Shown in pieces: positions 1-6,518 of a stretch of 8,759 nucleotides of DNA. Source of the DNA: an uncultured Lachnospiraceae bacterium. GTDB taxonomy: Bacteria; Bacillota; Clostridia; Lachnospirales; Lachnospiraceae. The notes under the pieces are model-generated. The model did no database searches, was not told where the DNA came from, and saw nothing but the letters and a program-made list of their open reading frames with translations. Every line of letters starts with the position of its first letter. Position 1 is the first letter of the stretch. The position numbers were made by a program, and so were the translations under genes. The DNA lies in assembly GCA_902783305.1 (NCBI GenBank), contig CACZQU010000196.1, positions 1 to 8,759 on the forward strand, read 5' to 3'.

Positions 1-164
1 TCTTTGAGGGATTTGTCCACAAGCTTGATTTTTACTGTCTGGCCTGTCAATCCATAGGTTTTAAACATATGACTGAGCTCCTTTTTTACTAATACAGTTT
101 TGATCTGCCATAATGGCGGATTCTCAGAATCATTCTTGCTACTTAACTGGATATCTGCTTTCAT
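1..164 (-). CDS. Partial unrecognised small protein, leaves the window
   Basis: A minus-strand frame opens at the ATG complementary to 162-164 and stays open for 54 codons to the window edge. The peptide begins MKADIQLSS and later contains LWQIKTVLVKKELSHMFKTY, a protein-like mix of hydrophobic and charged residues. I do not recognise the family. No good ribosome binding site precedes the ATG. Another minus-strand frame, open from 468 to its stop at 139-141 and lacking an ATG for most of its length, overlaps this start by 26 bases. The ATG may therefore be a coupled start behind a damaged gene, or the whole stretch may be eroded coding sequence. It would be transcribed away from the plus-strand genes that fill the rest of the window. 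Confidence 0.35.
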   Translation of the reverse strand, partial: MKADIQLSSKNDSENPPLWQIKTVLVKKELSHMFKTYGLTGQTVKIKLVDKSLK

Positions 165-466
165 AATTAGGAAGTAATCGTTTATCCGGTGCTCTTATCT
201 TTTTCATATCTATGTGTCTGTTTCTTACTGCCACCTCCTTATTACTGTACGACCGACGGCTCGACTCTGTTTCCGGCACGGAACTCCCTCCGGCTTGCGA
301 TGTTATTTTCACTTCCTTAGTCGTTGCTCCATCTGGACTTTTCCGGCCAAATGTGATAAACAGTTGTATTAGGATTTGTTTCGAACCAGTCAGAACATTT
401 TTCCGGAGATCATATAAAAGACTTCCAGAGGTTTTCCTTCGAGAACTAATATGATGTTTGATGGTT
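165..466. other. Stretch without a convincing gene; possible eroded minus-strand coding sequence
   Basis: No plus-strand reading frame here looks protein-like; the 80-codon frame at 212-454 has no ribosome binding site and an odd composition. On the minus strand one frame is open for about 110 codons (468 down to 139). It has no ATG until about codon 89 and carries an AAGGAGGTGG sequence (complement of 231-240) with no start codon at usable distance. Short protein-like pieces also appear in the other two minus frames, for example one containing DWFETNPNTTVYHIWPEK. This fits a frameshifted gene remnant, but I cannot name a family. Confidence 0.3.
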
Positions 467-508
467 TTTTATGACAGTCGTTTTATGACTCATAACGGCT
501 TTTATGAC
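467..508. promoter_or_regulatory. Repeat and palindrome cluster upstream of the first gene, possible operator
   Basis: The nonamer TTTTATGAC occurs three times, at 467-475, 481-489 and 500-508. The middle copy is half of a perfect 6+1+6 palindrome, TTATGA-C-TCATAA, at 483-495. The cluster ends 19 bases before the preferred ATG of the first gene. A weak promoter-like pair (TTGATG at 458-463, TTTTAT at 481-486, spacing 17) would put the palindrome over the -10 region, as in repressor-controlled promoters. That reading is inference; the repeats themselves are visible. Confidence 0.4.
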
Positions 509-527
509 TTTTATAGAGGATGCTGAT

Positions 528-1496
528 ATGACAGATATATTCATCCCACGTCTTCGGGGTAACACCTTCTTTCTATTTCTGCTCCGCGCAGTGCTCGACG
601 ACTTTGGCGTAGCATCTTCCTGGGCAAACTCTTCGCAAGGCCTGACGCAAGCAAAGCTTTTTGCAAATCTGATGCAGACAGTTAAACCGAGTTATGAAAT
701 TTCCAACGAGAGAACTCTGCAGCAGTACATCTCCCAATATCTTAAAGGCGATCCTAAAAGGTCGAGCAGCAAGACCCATTATCCTTTCAAAGAAGCGACA
801 TTTCAGACGACCGCCAGAATGTATGTCCACAATCATTACTGGGATGCTGTTCGAAAAATGGATGATCTGTGCCTCACCTTTCTTGATGTTGAAGATGAGG
901 CAAAGATGAAGATGCTCGTCGGCGGCTTGGTTTCGCTCATTTACAGGGACTCATCTATCTCTCCTGAAACTGTGCTTGATACAGGATTCAAGAAAGTCAC
1001 CAAAGCGGAAATCACCAAAGAATCAGAGTTTTCGCTCCAGCGATTTCTCCTCAGCACATGGCTATATATCGTTACCAACAAGCCCAACGCCGAAGAAGGC
1101 GGCGAGACATACCTGAAATGGACAGAGGATTCTGGAAGAGGTAATCCCCGCAGAATCACGACTGCCTGGGGGGCAAAAATGGCGGAAAAAATCAAAACCG
1201 TCTCCACAAAGCTTCCAAATGAAGCTTTCAAGGAAACGGATGAAGAACACAGTAATGGAACAATCGGAGAATCGGAAGAAGAACATGAAAAAATAGCAGA
1301 TGATGAACCAACCATCACTGCTGATACAATACACGATAAGGCTCCCCATGTGGAGGTATATGAAGCTCCGTTCATAGACCCGGTAAGCAAACGAGAAGTA
1401 CTCGCCCAATTCCATGTTGAAAATCATGGTGACGGCATTGCGGCGGGAATCGTCTATGGTGGCATTACTATCGGGGGGAAGAAGAAAAATGAGTAA
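528..1496 (+). CDS. Unknown protein with C-terminal glycine-rich shared motif
   Basis: I do not recognise the N-terminal region. Residues about 10-225 look like a mostly helical globular domain with several Trp and Tyr residues. An acidic, probably disordered linker follows (about 229-285). The C-terminus (296-317) carries a glycine-rich segment, core GDGIAAGIVYGGITIGG, that recurs near the N-termini of the next two proteins. The ATG at 528 is chosen because AGAGGA (515-520) precedes it by 7 bases; the in-frame ATG at 504 has no such site. The protein is then 322 residues. The stop overlaps the next gene's start by 8 bases, so translation is probably coupled. If the C-terminal segment is a signalling motif, the N-terminal domain could be an effector or sensor; this is speculation. 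No signal peptide is seen. Confidence 0.8.
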   Translation: MTDIFIPRLRGNTFFLFLLRAVLDDFGVASSWANSSQGLTQAKLFANLMQTVKPSYEISNERTLQQYISQYLKGDPKRSSSKTHYPFKEATFQTTARMYVHNHYWDAVRKMDDLCLTFLDVEDEAKMKMLVGGLVSLIYRDSSISPETVLDTGFKKVTKAEITKESEFSLQRFLLSTWLYIVTNKPNAEEGGETYLKWTEDSGRGNPRRITTAWGAKMAEKIKTVSTKLPNEAFKETDEEHSNGTIGESEEEHEKIADDEPTITADTIHDKAPHVEVYEAPFIDPVSKREVLAQFHVENHGDGIAAGIVYGGITIGGKKKNE

Positions 1497-2052
1497 CGAA
1501 ATATCAAATAGTAACCGCTCTCTTCCCTCTTTCAATGTCCACGCCGAAGGCAATGGTGTTGCTGTCGGCTATACCGATTCGATCAATACCACCATGAATA
1601 TCATCATAGCCGACGGCAGCAAAAGCAGCCTTAGCACCGATTTCTTCAATCTGATTATTGGTTTTGATCCTTTCTCAACCAACCGGCTTGTTATCGAACG
1701 TAAACGCGTATTGAAGGAATACATCAGTGATGATGTGAAAGAAAAATTCTGTGACTGGACGAAGGAAACAATTTCTGAAATCAAAAAGTTGCCCACTATT
1801 ATCGCCCAGGAAAGGGATGGGACAACCGAGCAGCAGGCAGTTTTTGCTTTTATACGGGAAATAAAAACTCAAGATAATGGGATCAAAATTTATTTTCAGA
1901 AATATTTCCCCATTCCTTTTTCCTTTCTCTATGAGAATATGTGGGAACTCGCCATTCCACACAAATGTGAACTGACTCGGACACATTGGACGATAAAAGG
2001 CGTCAATCTTCTGGAGGTTATGCAAGACGCGGGGTTGTTCCCGGGAAAGTGA
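1489..2052 (+). CDS. Unknown protein with N-terminal shared motif and HW-type C-terminal domain
   Basis: A 187-residue protein of unknown function. Residues 15-40 hold the shared segment, core AEGNGVAVGYTDSINTTMN, followed by a globular domain of about 130 residues. That domain is clearly related to the one in the next gene: both have a K-K-[LM]-P-x-I-[IF]-A stretch, a strand-like I-K-I-Y-F / I-R-F-C-F segment, and a C-terminal H-W-[TS]-I-x-x-x-N-L-L motif (His166 and Trp167 here). I recall similar THWAIK-type endings in other uncharacterised bacterial proteins but know of no assigned activity. The start at 1489 is preferred because GGGGGGAAG (1474-1482) lies just before it. The longer frame from 1414 would read through the previous gene's shared motif in another frame. 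The protein looks cytoplasmic, with no membrane segment. Confidence 0.82.
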   Translation: MSNEISNSNRSLPSFNVHAEGNGVAVGYTDSINTTMNIIIADGSKSSLSTDFFNLIIGFDPFSTNRLVIERKRVLKEYISDDVKEKFCDWTKETISEIKKLPTIIAQERDGTTEQQAVFAFIREIKTQDNGIKIYFQKYFPIPFSFLYENMWELAIPHKCELTRTHWTIKGVNLLEVMQDAGLFPGK

Positions 2053-2061
2053 GGTATCCAC

Positions 2062-2712
2062 TTGTACAATGAAATTATAACTTCATGCGATACCCATCTA
2101 CCCGATGTCCGCGCAGGCATAAGCGTATCTGCCACCGGTAATGCTACAGCCATTGGTGCCGTGTATGGCGGTATCAGCTTCAACATGAATTCCCCAGAGA
2201 CTATCGCTGTGCTGAGAGAAATGTTTGGTGGCAGTCGCCGCTCCCATGCCCTTGAGTGGGCATCACTCAACACCAAGCGATTTAACCTTTTCGTATTGGA
2301 AAACGAAAACTACCAGAATGGTATGTTCTGCATAGGCAAGCGTGTATCACTGGAGAGATACACCGATAAAGAGTTTAAGGACTTTTTCAAACCGCTCTCC
2401 CAGGAAGCGAAAGATGAGCTAAAGAAGATGCCTTGTATTTTCGCAAGGAAAAACATCGATTTTAAGAAAGCCGACAATCCGCAGCCTGCTGCTTTAGGAC
2501 GGATTACTGATATTGATTGCCAAGGAGAACAGATCCGTTTCTGTTTTGAGCTTTTCAGGCCTTTTATCGAACAGCAGTTTATTAATGACCATATAAATGA
2601 TTTTGGGTTGAAATTTGCTACTGTACGAAACCAGTTGGATGAGGAACACTGGAGTATACGGGCAGGCAATCTTTTGAAAATCATATCTGGCTTCGGGATT
2701 GTGATAGAATAG
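2062..2712 (+). CDS. Unknown protein, diverged paralogue of the preceding gene, TTG start
   Basis: A 216-residue protein of unknown function. Residues 20-43 carry the shared segment, core ATGNATAIGAVYGGISFNM, whose VYGGI core matches the C-terminus of the 528-1496 protein. The rest aligns with the 1489-2052 protein: DELKKMPCIFA matches SEIKKLPTIIA, and the ending has His196-Trp197 in EEHWSIRAGNLL. It is longer by about 30 residues, mainly between motif and domain. The TTG at 2062 is the likely start: GAGGT (2051-2055) lies 6 bases upstream, and the next in-frame ATG would remove the shared motif. It begins 9 bases after the previous stop, so the three genes form one operon. Paralogues with low sequence identity suggest two specialised subunits, perhaps of one complex; that is inference. 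Confidence 0.8.
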   Translation: MYNEIITSCDTHLPDVRAGISVSATGNATAIGAVYGGISFNMNSPETIAVLREMFGGSRRSHALEWASLNTKRFNLFVLENENYQNGMFCIGKRVSLERYTDKEFKDFFKPLSQEAKDELKKMPCIFARKNIDFKKADNPQPAALGRITDIDCQGEQIRFCFELFRPFIEQQFINDHINDFGLKFATVRNQLDEEHWSIRAGNLLKIISGFGIVIE

Positions 2713-2729
2713 GAGAACGGACAGGGTAA

Positions 2730-2933
2730 ATGAAGAGTTAAAAGATATACGGTTTATCATTAAGGACATATCCGATTATCTCAGCATCGCCGAAGAAACT
2801 CCCAGAACATTGGTCAGGGAGGGAAAGCAACGTCCACTTATAAGGCGAGAAATATAAGTTTAAATTGAGTGAAGTCTACGAGTTGATCTGCTCAAGAAAA
2901 AACAACGAGGAGTATGGCAAAGATGGCAAATAA
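2730..2933 (+). pseudogene. Small excisionase/MerR-like helix-turn-helix gene with two compensating frame breaks
   Basis: An ATG at 2730, behind AGGAGA (2711-2716), is followed at once by a stop (ATG-AAG-AGT-TAA). The frame entered by a one-base shift reads EELKDIRFIIKDISDYL, then PRTLVREGKQRPLIRRE, and stops at 2855-2857. The original frame resumes at about 2850 with KYKFKLSEVYELICSRK and ends at 2931-2933. Joined, this gives about 67 residues with the layout of an excisionase-type winged HTH (recognition helix before V-R-E-G-K, wing, then F-K-L-S-E-V). The two shifts cancel, so start and stop share a frame. The stop overlaps the ATPase start at 2923 by 11 bases, as expected of an original coupled gene. 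It may be a true pseudogene or a product of two sequence errors. Confidence 0.6.
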
Positions 2934-5205
2934 AGTCCGGGTTCATATCACGGGTGTCGAAATCAATGCACCGACGTACAAGGGCGTTACTTTTGAGCCC
3001 TCGATGATCAATTTCTTCTTTGGTGGAAACGGAACTGGAAAATCAACGCTGGCAAAATCCTTTAAGGATAACAGTGCAAAACTGACATGGGACGGAGATC
3101 CTTTCCCAGATGACCGCATTCTAGTTTACAATGAAGACTTCATCAGAAAAAATGTCCAGAGCTACGGGAATATCCCCGGTGTTTTCACCATCTCCGAAAC
3201 TAATGCTGAGAAGAAAAAACTGGCTGATCAGAAGAGCAGAGAGAAGAAAGCGCTAGAGGATGAAATCAAGACTATCGAAGCAAAGAAAAGAAATCTTGAT
3301 AGAGAGCAATGTGCGGATGATGAAGCCTACCTTACTGATGTGTGGAATAAAAGTGTAGACATCCGAAAAAAATACGGTGCGTCCTTGTCATACCTAAGAG
3401 ACCGTAAGAAGTTTGCAGGTAAGATTGAGGAATATAAGCCAATCGCTTCAGACATGTCTGAGGTGGATAAACTATACAAAACTGTATGGGATTCCAGTAA
3501 TTCAAGAGCCTATAATGAGTACAAACTACTGGCGACCTCTATGCCATCTTCTCCTCTAACCAGGAAACCAATAATTAGCCGAAGTAACACAGAATTTGCC
3601 AAGTTCATCCGTGCACTTGGTAATCTGGACTGGGTTACAAGCGGTCACACAAAATATCACGACAAGACGGGAGGAAAGTGTCCTTATTGCCAACAGATAC
3701 TTCCCGCTACATTTTCTGACTCCCTTGCCTCGTGTTATGACGAGCAATACACGGCAGACAAAAACTCATTTTCTGAATTCATTGCACAATACAAGGCCGT
3801 GCTTAATGGCGTTTACCAAACATGTACAGCCAACATGAATAATCCATGGATAACTCCCCATGATGTGGATTACAAATCAAAGTATGAACTATTCCAAGAA
3901 AAAGCCAAAGCCAACATGACACTGCTCCACCAAAAGGAAACCAACCTCTCTGAAGAGATCGATCTAGAAGATCTTTCACAATTTCTCCACGACCTCAATA
4001 ACATCGCCGAAGATGTCAATAAGGAGATCCAGAAGTTTCATTCCATCACCAGGGACATACCCGCCCAAAAATTGAAACTCTCTGAAACGCTTTGGTCCCA
4101 TCTTGCATATGATTGTGCAGATATCATCGAAAAGCACAGACAGGCAAGAAAGGATCGCGAAATCCAGCAGGACAACCTTAATTCGGTGATTATCGATCTT
4201 AAGACAAAAGTATTCATTCTTAACGCCGATATTATCAAACTCAACTCTGAAACCGTGAACACTACTAAGGCGATGAACGACATTAACGCGGCTATAAAAA
4301 CCGCCGGTTTCAAGGGTTTTATGCTTCGCGAAAAGCCCGGCACAAAATATGTTTATGAATTAGTGAGACAGATTGGAGAAAACAAATGTGAGGTGGTTAA
4401 TCAGGACTTGAGCGAAGGAGAACGCCACTTTATCGCTTTCAGTTACTTCTATCATATGGTTATGGGTAGCCAGTCTGATGAGGGTCGTGTTGAAGACAAG
4501 ATTGTCATCATCGATGATCCCGTTTCTTCCATGGATAGCGGCATCATGCATATGGTGGCTGCACTCACCCGTCAGATGATTGGTATCTGCTATAACAACT
4601 ACGATATGGAAGAAGGGGGAACAGATGATCACATCCGTCAGATTTTCTGTCTTACCCATAATACAGTATTCTTCCGAGACATAACCTTCAATCGTCTCGC
4701 CGACTACGAATGTGCTTCATTTTTTGAGATTACTAAGAATCCCCTCAACCAAACAACTATTGAAGAATGTACAGATGAGCTTCAAACGACCGGAGGTGGA
4801 AAAATCAACAGGAGCCCTGTCAGAAACGGCTACGATGCCCTATGGCATCAGTATCTTACGACTGAGGATCCTGAAACACTAATGATCGTAATCCGTCAGA
4901 TATTAGATGCCTACTTCATCCAGATGTTCGGATATAAAAATGTGAATCTCCGAAGAGATCTTCTTGACAAGAAAAAGGATAGATTCATTCGTATTTCAGA
5001 TGATGGAATTGAAGATCGGTCCGATTTAATTACGGCTGAAGCTATGATTGCCCTACTTAATATCGGTGCAACGAATTATAACGATGGTCTCTATTACGAT
5101 CCTTCCTCTGTAAACACGACTTACCTGCGTAATATCTTTAAACGAATCTTTTATGTTTTGGAGCAGAATCAGCATTTTGACATGATGACAGCGCGTGTTA
5201 GATAA
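2923..5205 (+). CDS. AAA_13 / RloC-PrrC-like ABC-type ATPase with a CPYC element
   Basis: A 760-residue ABC/SMC-class ATPase. Visible elements are: Walker A GGNGTGKST (34-42); a VYNEDFI...IPGVFTISE stretch (68-92) typical of the RloC/PrrC-related AAA_13 group; coiled coil (about 95-130); CPYC (253-256), resembling a zinc-hook or zinc-knuckle pair; further coils (about 332-372 and 403-452); ABC signature LSEGE (496-500); Walker B IVIIDD (527-532) followed by PVSSMD; and the H-loop LTHN (577-580). The 180-residue tail has Y-D-A-L-W and I-R-Q-I-L-D-A-Y-F, also typical of the group. Known relatives are tRNA anticodon nucleases and other phage-defence ATPases. I could not find a convincing Arg-Glu-His nuclease triad; Arg658 is followed by Asp662. 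The start at 2923 is preferred over the ATG at 2914, which lies one base from GAGGAG (2907-2912). It is cytoplasmic. Confidence 0.9.
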   Translation: MANKVRVHITGVEINAPTYKGVTFEPSMINFFFGGNGTGKSTLAKSFKDNSAKLTWDGDPFPDDRILVYNEDFIRKNVQSYGNIPGVFTISETNAEKKKLADQKSREKKALEDEIKTIEAKKRNLDREQCADDEAYLTDVWNKSVDIRKKYGASLSYLRDRKKFAGKIEEYKPIASDMSEVDKLYKTVWDSSNSRAYNEYKLLATSMPSSPLTRKPIISRSNTEFAKFIRALGNLDWVTSGHTKYHDKTGGKCPYCQQILPATFSDSLASCYDEQYTADKNSFSEFIAQYKAVLNGVYQTCTANMNNPWITPHDVDYKSKYELFQEKAKANMTLLHQKETNLSEEIDLEDLSQFLHDLNNIAEDVNKEIQKFHSITRDIPAQKLKLSETLWSHLAYDCADIIEKHRQARKDREIQQDNLNSVIIDLKTKVFILNADIIKLNSETVNTTKAMNDINAAIKTAGFKGFMLREKPGTKYVYELVRQIGENKCEVVNQDLSEGERHFIAFSYFYHMVMGSQSDEGRVEDKIVIIDDPVSSMDSGIMHMVAALTRQMIGICYNNYDMEEGGTDDHIRQIFCLTHNTVFFRDITFNRLADYECASFFEITKNPLNQTTIEECTDELQTTGGGKINRSPVRNGYDALWHQYLTTEDPETLMIVIRQILDAYFIQMFGYKNVNLRRDLLDKKKDRFIRISDDGIEDRSDLITAEAMIALLNIGATNYNDGLYYDPSSVNTTYLRNIFKRIFYVLEQNQHFDMMTARVR

Positions 5206-5210
5206 TATTT

Positions 5211-5221
5211 GTACTGTGTAC
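5211..5221. promoter_or_regulatory. GTAC-TGT-GTAC palindrome, possible operator
   Basis: A perfect 4+3+4 inverted repeat lies directly upstream of, and touching, the -35 box at 5222-5227. Another GTAC (5241-5244) abuts the -10 box. The heptamer TTTGTAC (5208-5214) recurs inside the spacer of the second promoter (6525-6531). Its position suits binding by the Xre-type regulator encoded just downstream. The protein-site assignment is inference. Confidence 0.4.
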
Positions 5222-5250
5222 TTGACACGTTCCATTTCTAGTACTATAAT
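5222..5250 (+). promoter_or_regulatory. Perfect-consensus vegetative promoter
   Basis: TTGACA (5222-5227) and TATAAT (5245-5250) are separated by exactly 17 bases, which matches the housekeeping sigma-factor consensus at all twelve positions. The start codon of the Xre-type gene lies 22 bases beyond the -10 box, with AAAGGGG (5258-5264) as ribosome binding site, so the leader is very short. So strong a promoter before a DNA-binding protein suggests that it is normally repressed. Confidence 0.9.
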
Positions 5251-5271
5251 TCTGTCGAAAGGGGACCAGCT

Positions 5272-5802
5272 ATGAATTTCGATCAAGCCGTTATGGTACA
5301 TCGCCTCGAAGTCAGCCTCGCGGATATACGCAAGATTGCAGGTTGGAAAGGAGTAGAACTCGGAAACATGCTAGGACTCTCTCGGCAGGCCATCAGCACC
5401 CTTGAAAAACAAAATTCCCGCCTCACCTTCGCCCAGTACGTGGCCATCCGCCATCTCCTGGACGCATGGATGAAGGAGCACACGGAAAACAAAACCCTGC
5501 CGCGGGTAATCACCCTCGCACTTGATGATCGTCGGATCTTTGGCGCTGAGTACGACAAACTGTTGCACGTTATCAGTACCATCGCCGCCACAGCCTCCGG
5601 AGGAGCAAGCCAGTCAGCAACTGATACGATTGCAAAGGTGTTACTCGACGAATGGGAAAAACCTGCAAGGGAATACTGCTATAAACAATTAGAGCTGGAT
5701 ATGGTAGTGGAAAAGCTCGGGGTCACCGCTGATACAGAGCCGCGTGACTGGACACAGCAAATCTTAGACTGGAGGAACGGAAATGGAAAACAAGGTAATT
5801 AG
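5272..5802 (+). CDS. Xre-family helix-turn-helix regulator
   Basis: A 176-residue protein. Residues about 16-66 form a Cro/C1-type HTH: LADIRKIAGWKGVELGNMLG, then LSRQAISTLEKQ as the turn and recognition helix. The remaining 110 residues are helical, with an Ala/Gly/Ser-rich turn near the middle, and are not recognised; they may dimerise or sense a ligand. The ATG at 5272 follows AAAGGGG by 7 bases and lies just behind a perfect-consensus promoter with a GTAC palindrome, so autoregulation is likely but inferred. The gene overlaps the following membrane-protein gene by 20 bases, which indicates coupled translation. The likely role is control of this small operon, or acting as partner or antidote to the membrane protein. 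Target genes cannot be read from the sequence. Confidence 0.85.
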   Translation: MNFDQAVMVHRLEVSLADIRKIAGWKGVELGNMLGLSRQAISTLEKQNSRLTFAQYVAIRHLLDAWMKEHTENKTLPRVITLALDDRRIFGAEYDKLLHVISTIAATASGGASQSATDTIAKVLLDEWEKPAREYCYKQLELDMVVEKLGVTADTEPRDWTQQILDWRNGNGKQGN

Positions 5803-6202
5803 AGAGACCATCATGGTCCTCACAAACTCTCTCTATGAAACCCAGTGTAATTCAATCAACACTGAAAAGACTGTTCAGCAGGTGCTCTCCCTCAGCGATC
5901 ACGTTATGCACGAAAAGACTATTGCTGGACTTATTGCTGATGACAAGACTGATTGGACGAAAAAAGTAGAACTTTTAAAAGGAATTTACAGTGATTATGA
6001 CAAACGGATTGAGAGCAACACCGAGAGGGTGATCCATATGCAATCCTCTCAGACACAAAATATTGGAAGCGCCACAAGCTGGTGGGCTAAAAGCTTTGGA
6101 CGGTTTGTTATTCCAGGTCTCAGTCTCCTCGTTCTTTTCATTACACCCGGTGGCAGGAAGCTGCTTACTTCCGGAGCAAAGATCTTAGTAGCTGCTACGT
6201 AA
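5783..6202 (+). CDS. Small protein with one C-terminal membrane segment
   Basis: A 139-residue protein of unknown family. Residues 1-95 are hydrophilic and mostly helical. Residues about 106-122 (GRFVIPGLSLLVLFITP) form one hydrophobic segment, flanked by Trp100-Trp101 and Lys/Arg residues, and a mildly hydrophobic tail reaches the end (KILVAAT). There is no N-terminal signal peptide, so it is probably tail-anchored with the long N-terminal part in the cytoplasm. GGAGG (5771-5775) lies 7 bases before the ATG, inside the regulator gene. Constant pairing with an Xre-type regulator under a strong promoter would fit a toxin-antitoxin-like or membrane-effector arrangement. No sequence motif proves this, and a structural anchor role is equally possible. 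Confidence 0.78.
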   Translation: MENKVIRETIMVLTNSLYETQCNSINTEKTVQQVLSLSDHVMHEKTIAGLIADDKTDWTKKVELLKGIYSDYDKRIESNTERVIHMQSSQTQNIGSATSWWAKSFGRFVIPGLSLLVLFITPGGRKLLTSGAKILVAAT

Positions 6203-6221
6203 TAGACTGGAGAAAAGCGCA

Positions 6222-6430
6222 ATGAGTAGACAATACAAACCAAATGAAACTTACCTAAGCAACAGCGCCGCCACTCTGAGGCGACTTTGAATGAGGCGAT
6301 AGATGATAGTGCACTGCATGACGTGAAGGCGTTTGATACAATTATCGATAGCGAAATCCAGCCCGATGTGAAATCCCCCCGGGACAATGCTGAGAGGTTT
6401 TTTATCCTGCACGATGGAAGAGCTGGATAA
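6222..6430 (+). pseudogene. Small unknown gene with one frame break
   Basis: An ATG at 6222, with GGAGA (6209-6213) 8 bases upstream, starts MSRQYKPNET but stops after 22 codons at TGA. A shift of one base near 6250 gives a long protein-like frame containing PKQQRRHSEATLNEAIDD, then ALHDVKAFDTIIDSEIQPDV and NAERFFILHDGRAG, ending at the TAA at 6428-6430. The joined product would be about 69 residues, acidic, and of unknown family. The shift equals loss of one base. An alternative is a second independent start at an in-frame TTG within the later part, but no ribosome binding site supports it. It is the last gene of the 5222 operon, since the terminator follows 58 bases on. Confidence 0.55.
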
Positions 6431-6487
6431 GATGTTCAAAGGTCAAAGTCAGTCACAAAATTATGATAGAATAGCAGCAACAGAAAT

Positions 6488-6515
6488 AAAAGGCGGAGTA
6501 AAATCCCGCCTTTTT
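6488..6515 (+). terminator. Rho-independent terminator
   Basis: AAAAGGCGG (6488-6496) pairs with CCGCCTTTT (6506-6514) around a 9-base loop, and the T-run continues to 6515. It ends the operon that starts at 5222 and separates it from the promoter that begins four bases later. Confidence 0.88.
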
Positions 6516-6518
6516 CTA

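Noticed and set aside
212..454. Plus-strand 80-codon reading frame
   Set aside because: No ribosome binding site, odd composition rich in Arg, Leu, Ser and Phe, and it lies opposite a more protein-like minus-strand frame.
1414..1488. Upstream extension of the second module gene
   Set aside because: The added residues read through the previous gene's conserved end in another frame; the ATG at 1489 has a strong ribosome binding site.
941..1553. Long minus-strand frames opposite the first module gene
   Set aside because: They are antisense shadows of a well-supported plus-strand gene, with no ribosome binding site and low-complexity Ser/Phe-rich translations.
2914..2922. First ATG of the ATPase frame
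   Set aside because: It lies one base after the GAGGAG site, too close for initiation; the ATG at 2923 is at good distance. The difference is three residues.
4360..4659. Minus-strand 99-codon frame inside the ATPase gene
   Set aside because: It is antisense to the signature and Walker B region, whose plus-strand motifs are unmistakable.
4894..5100. Calling the ATPase tail an anticodon nuclease
   Set aside because: A convincing Arg-Glu-His triad could not be placed, so only the ATPase class is claimed.
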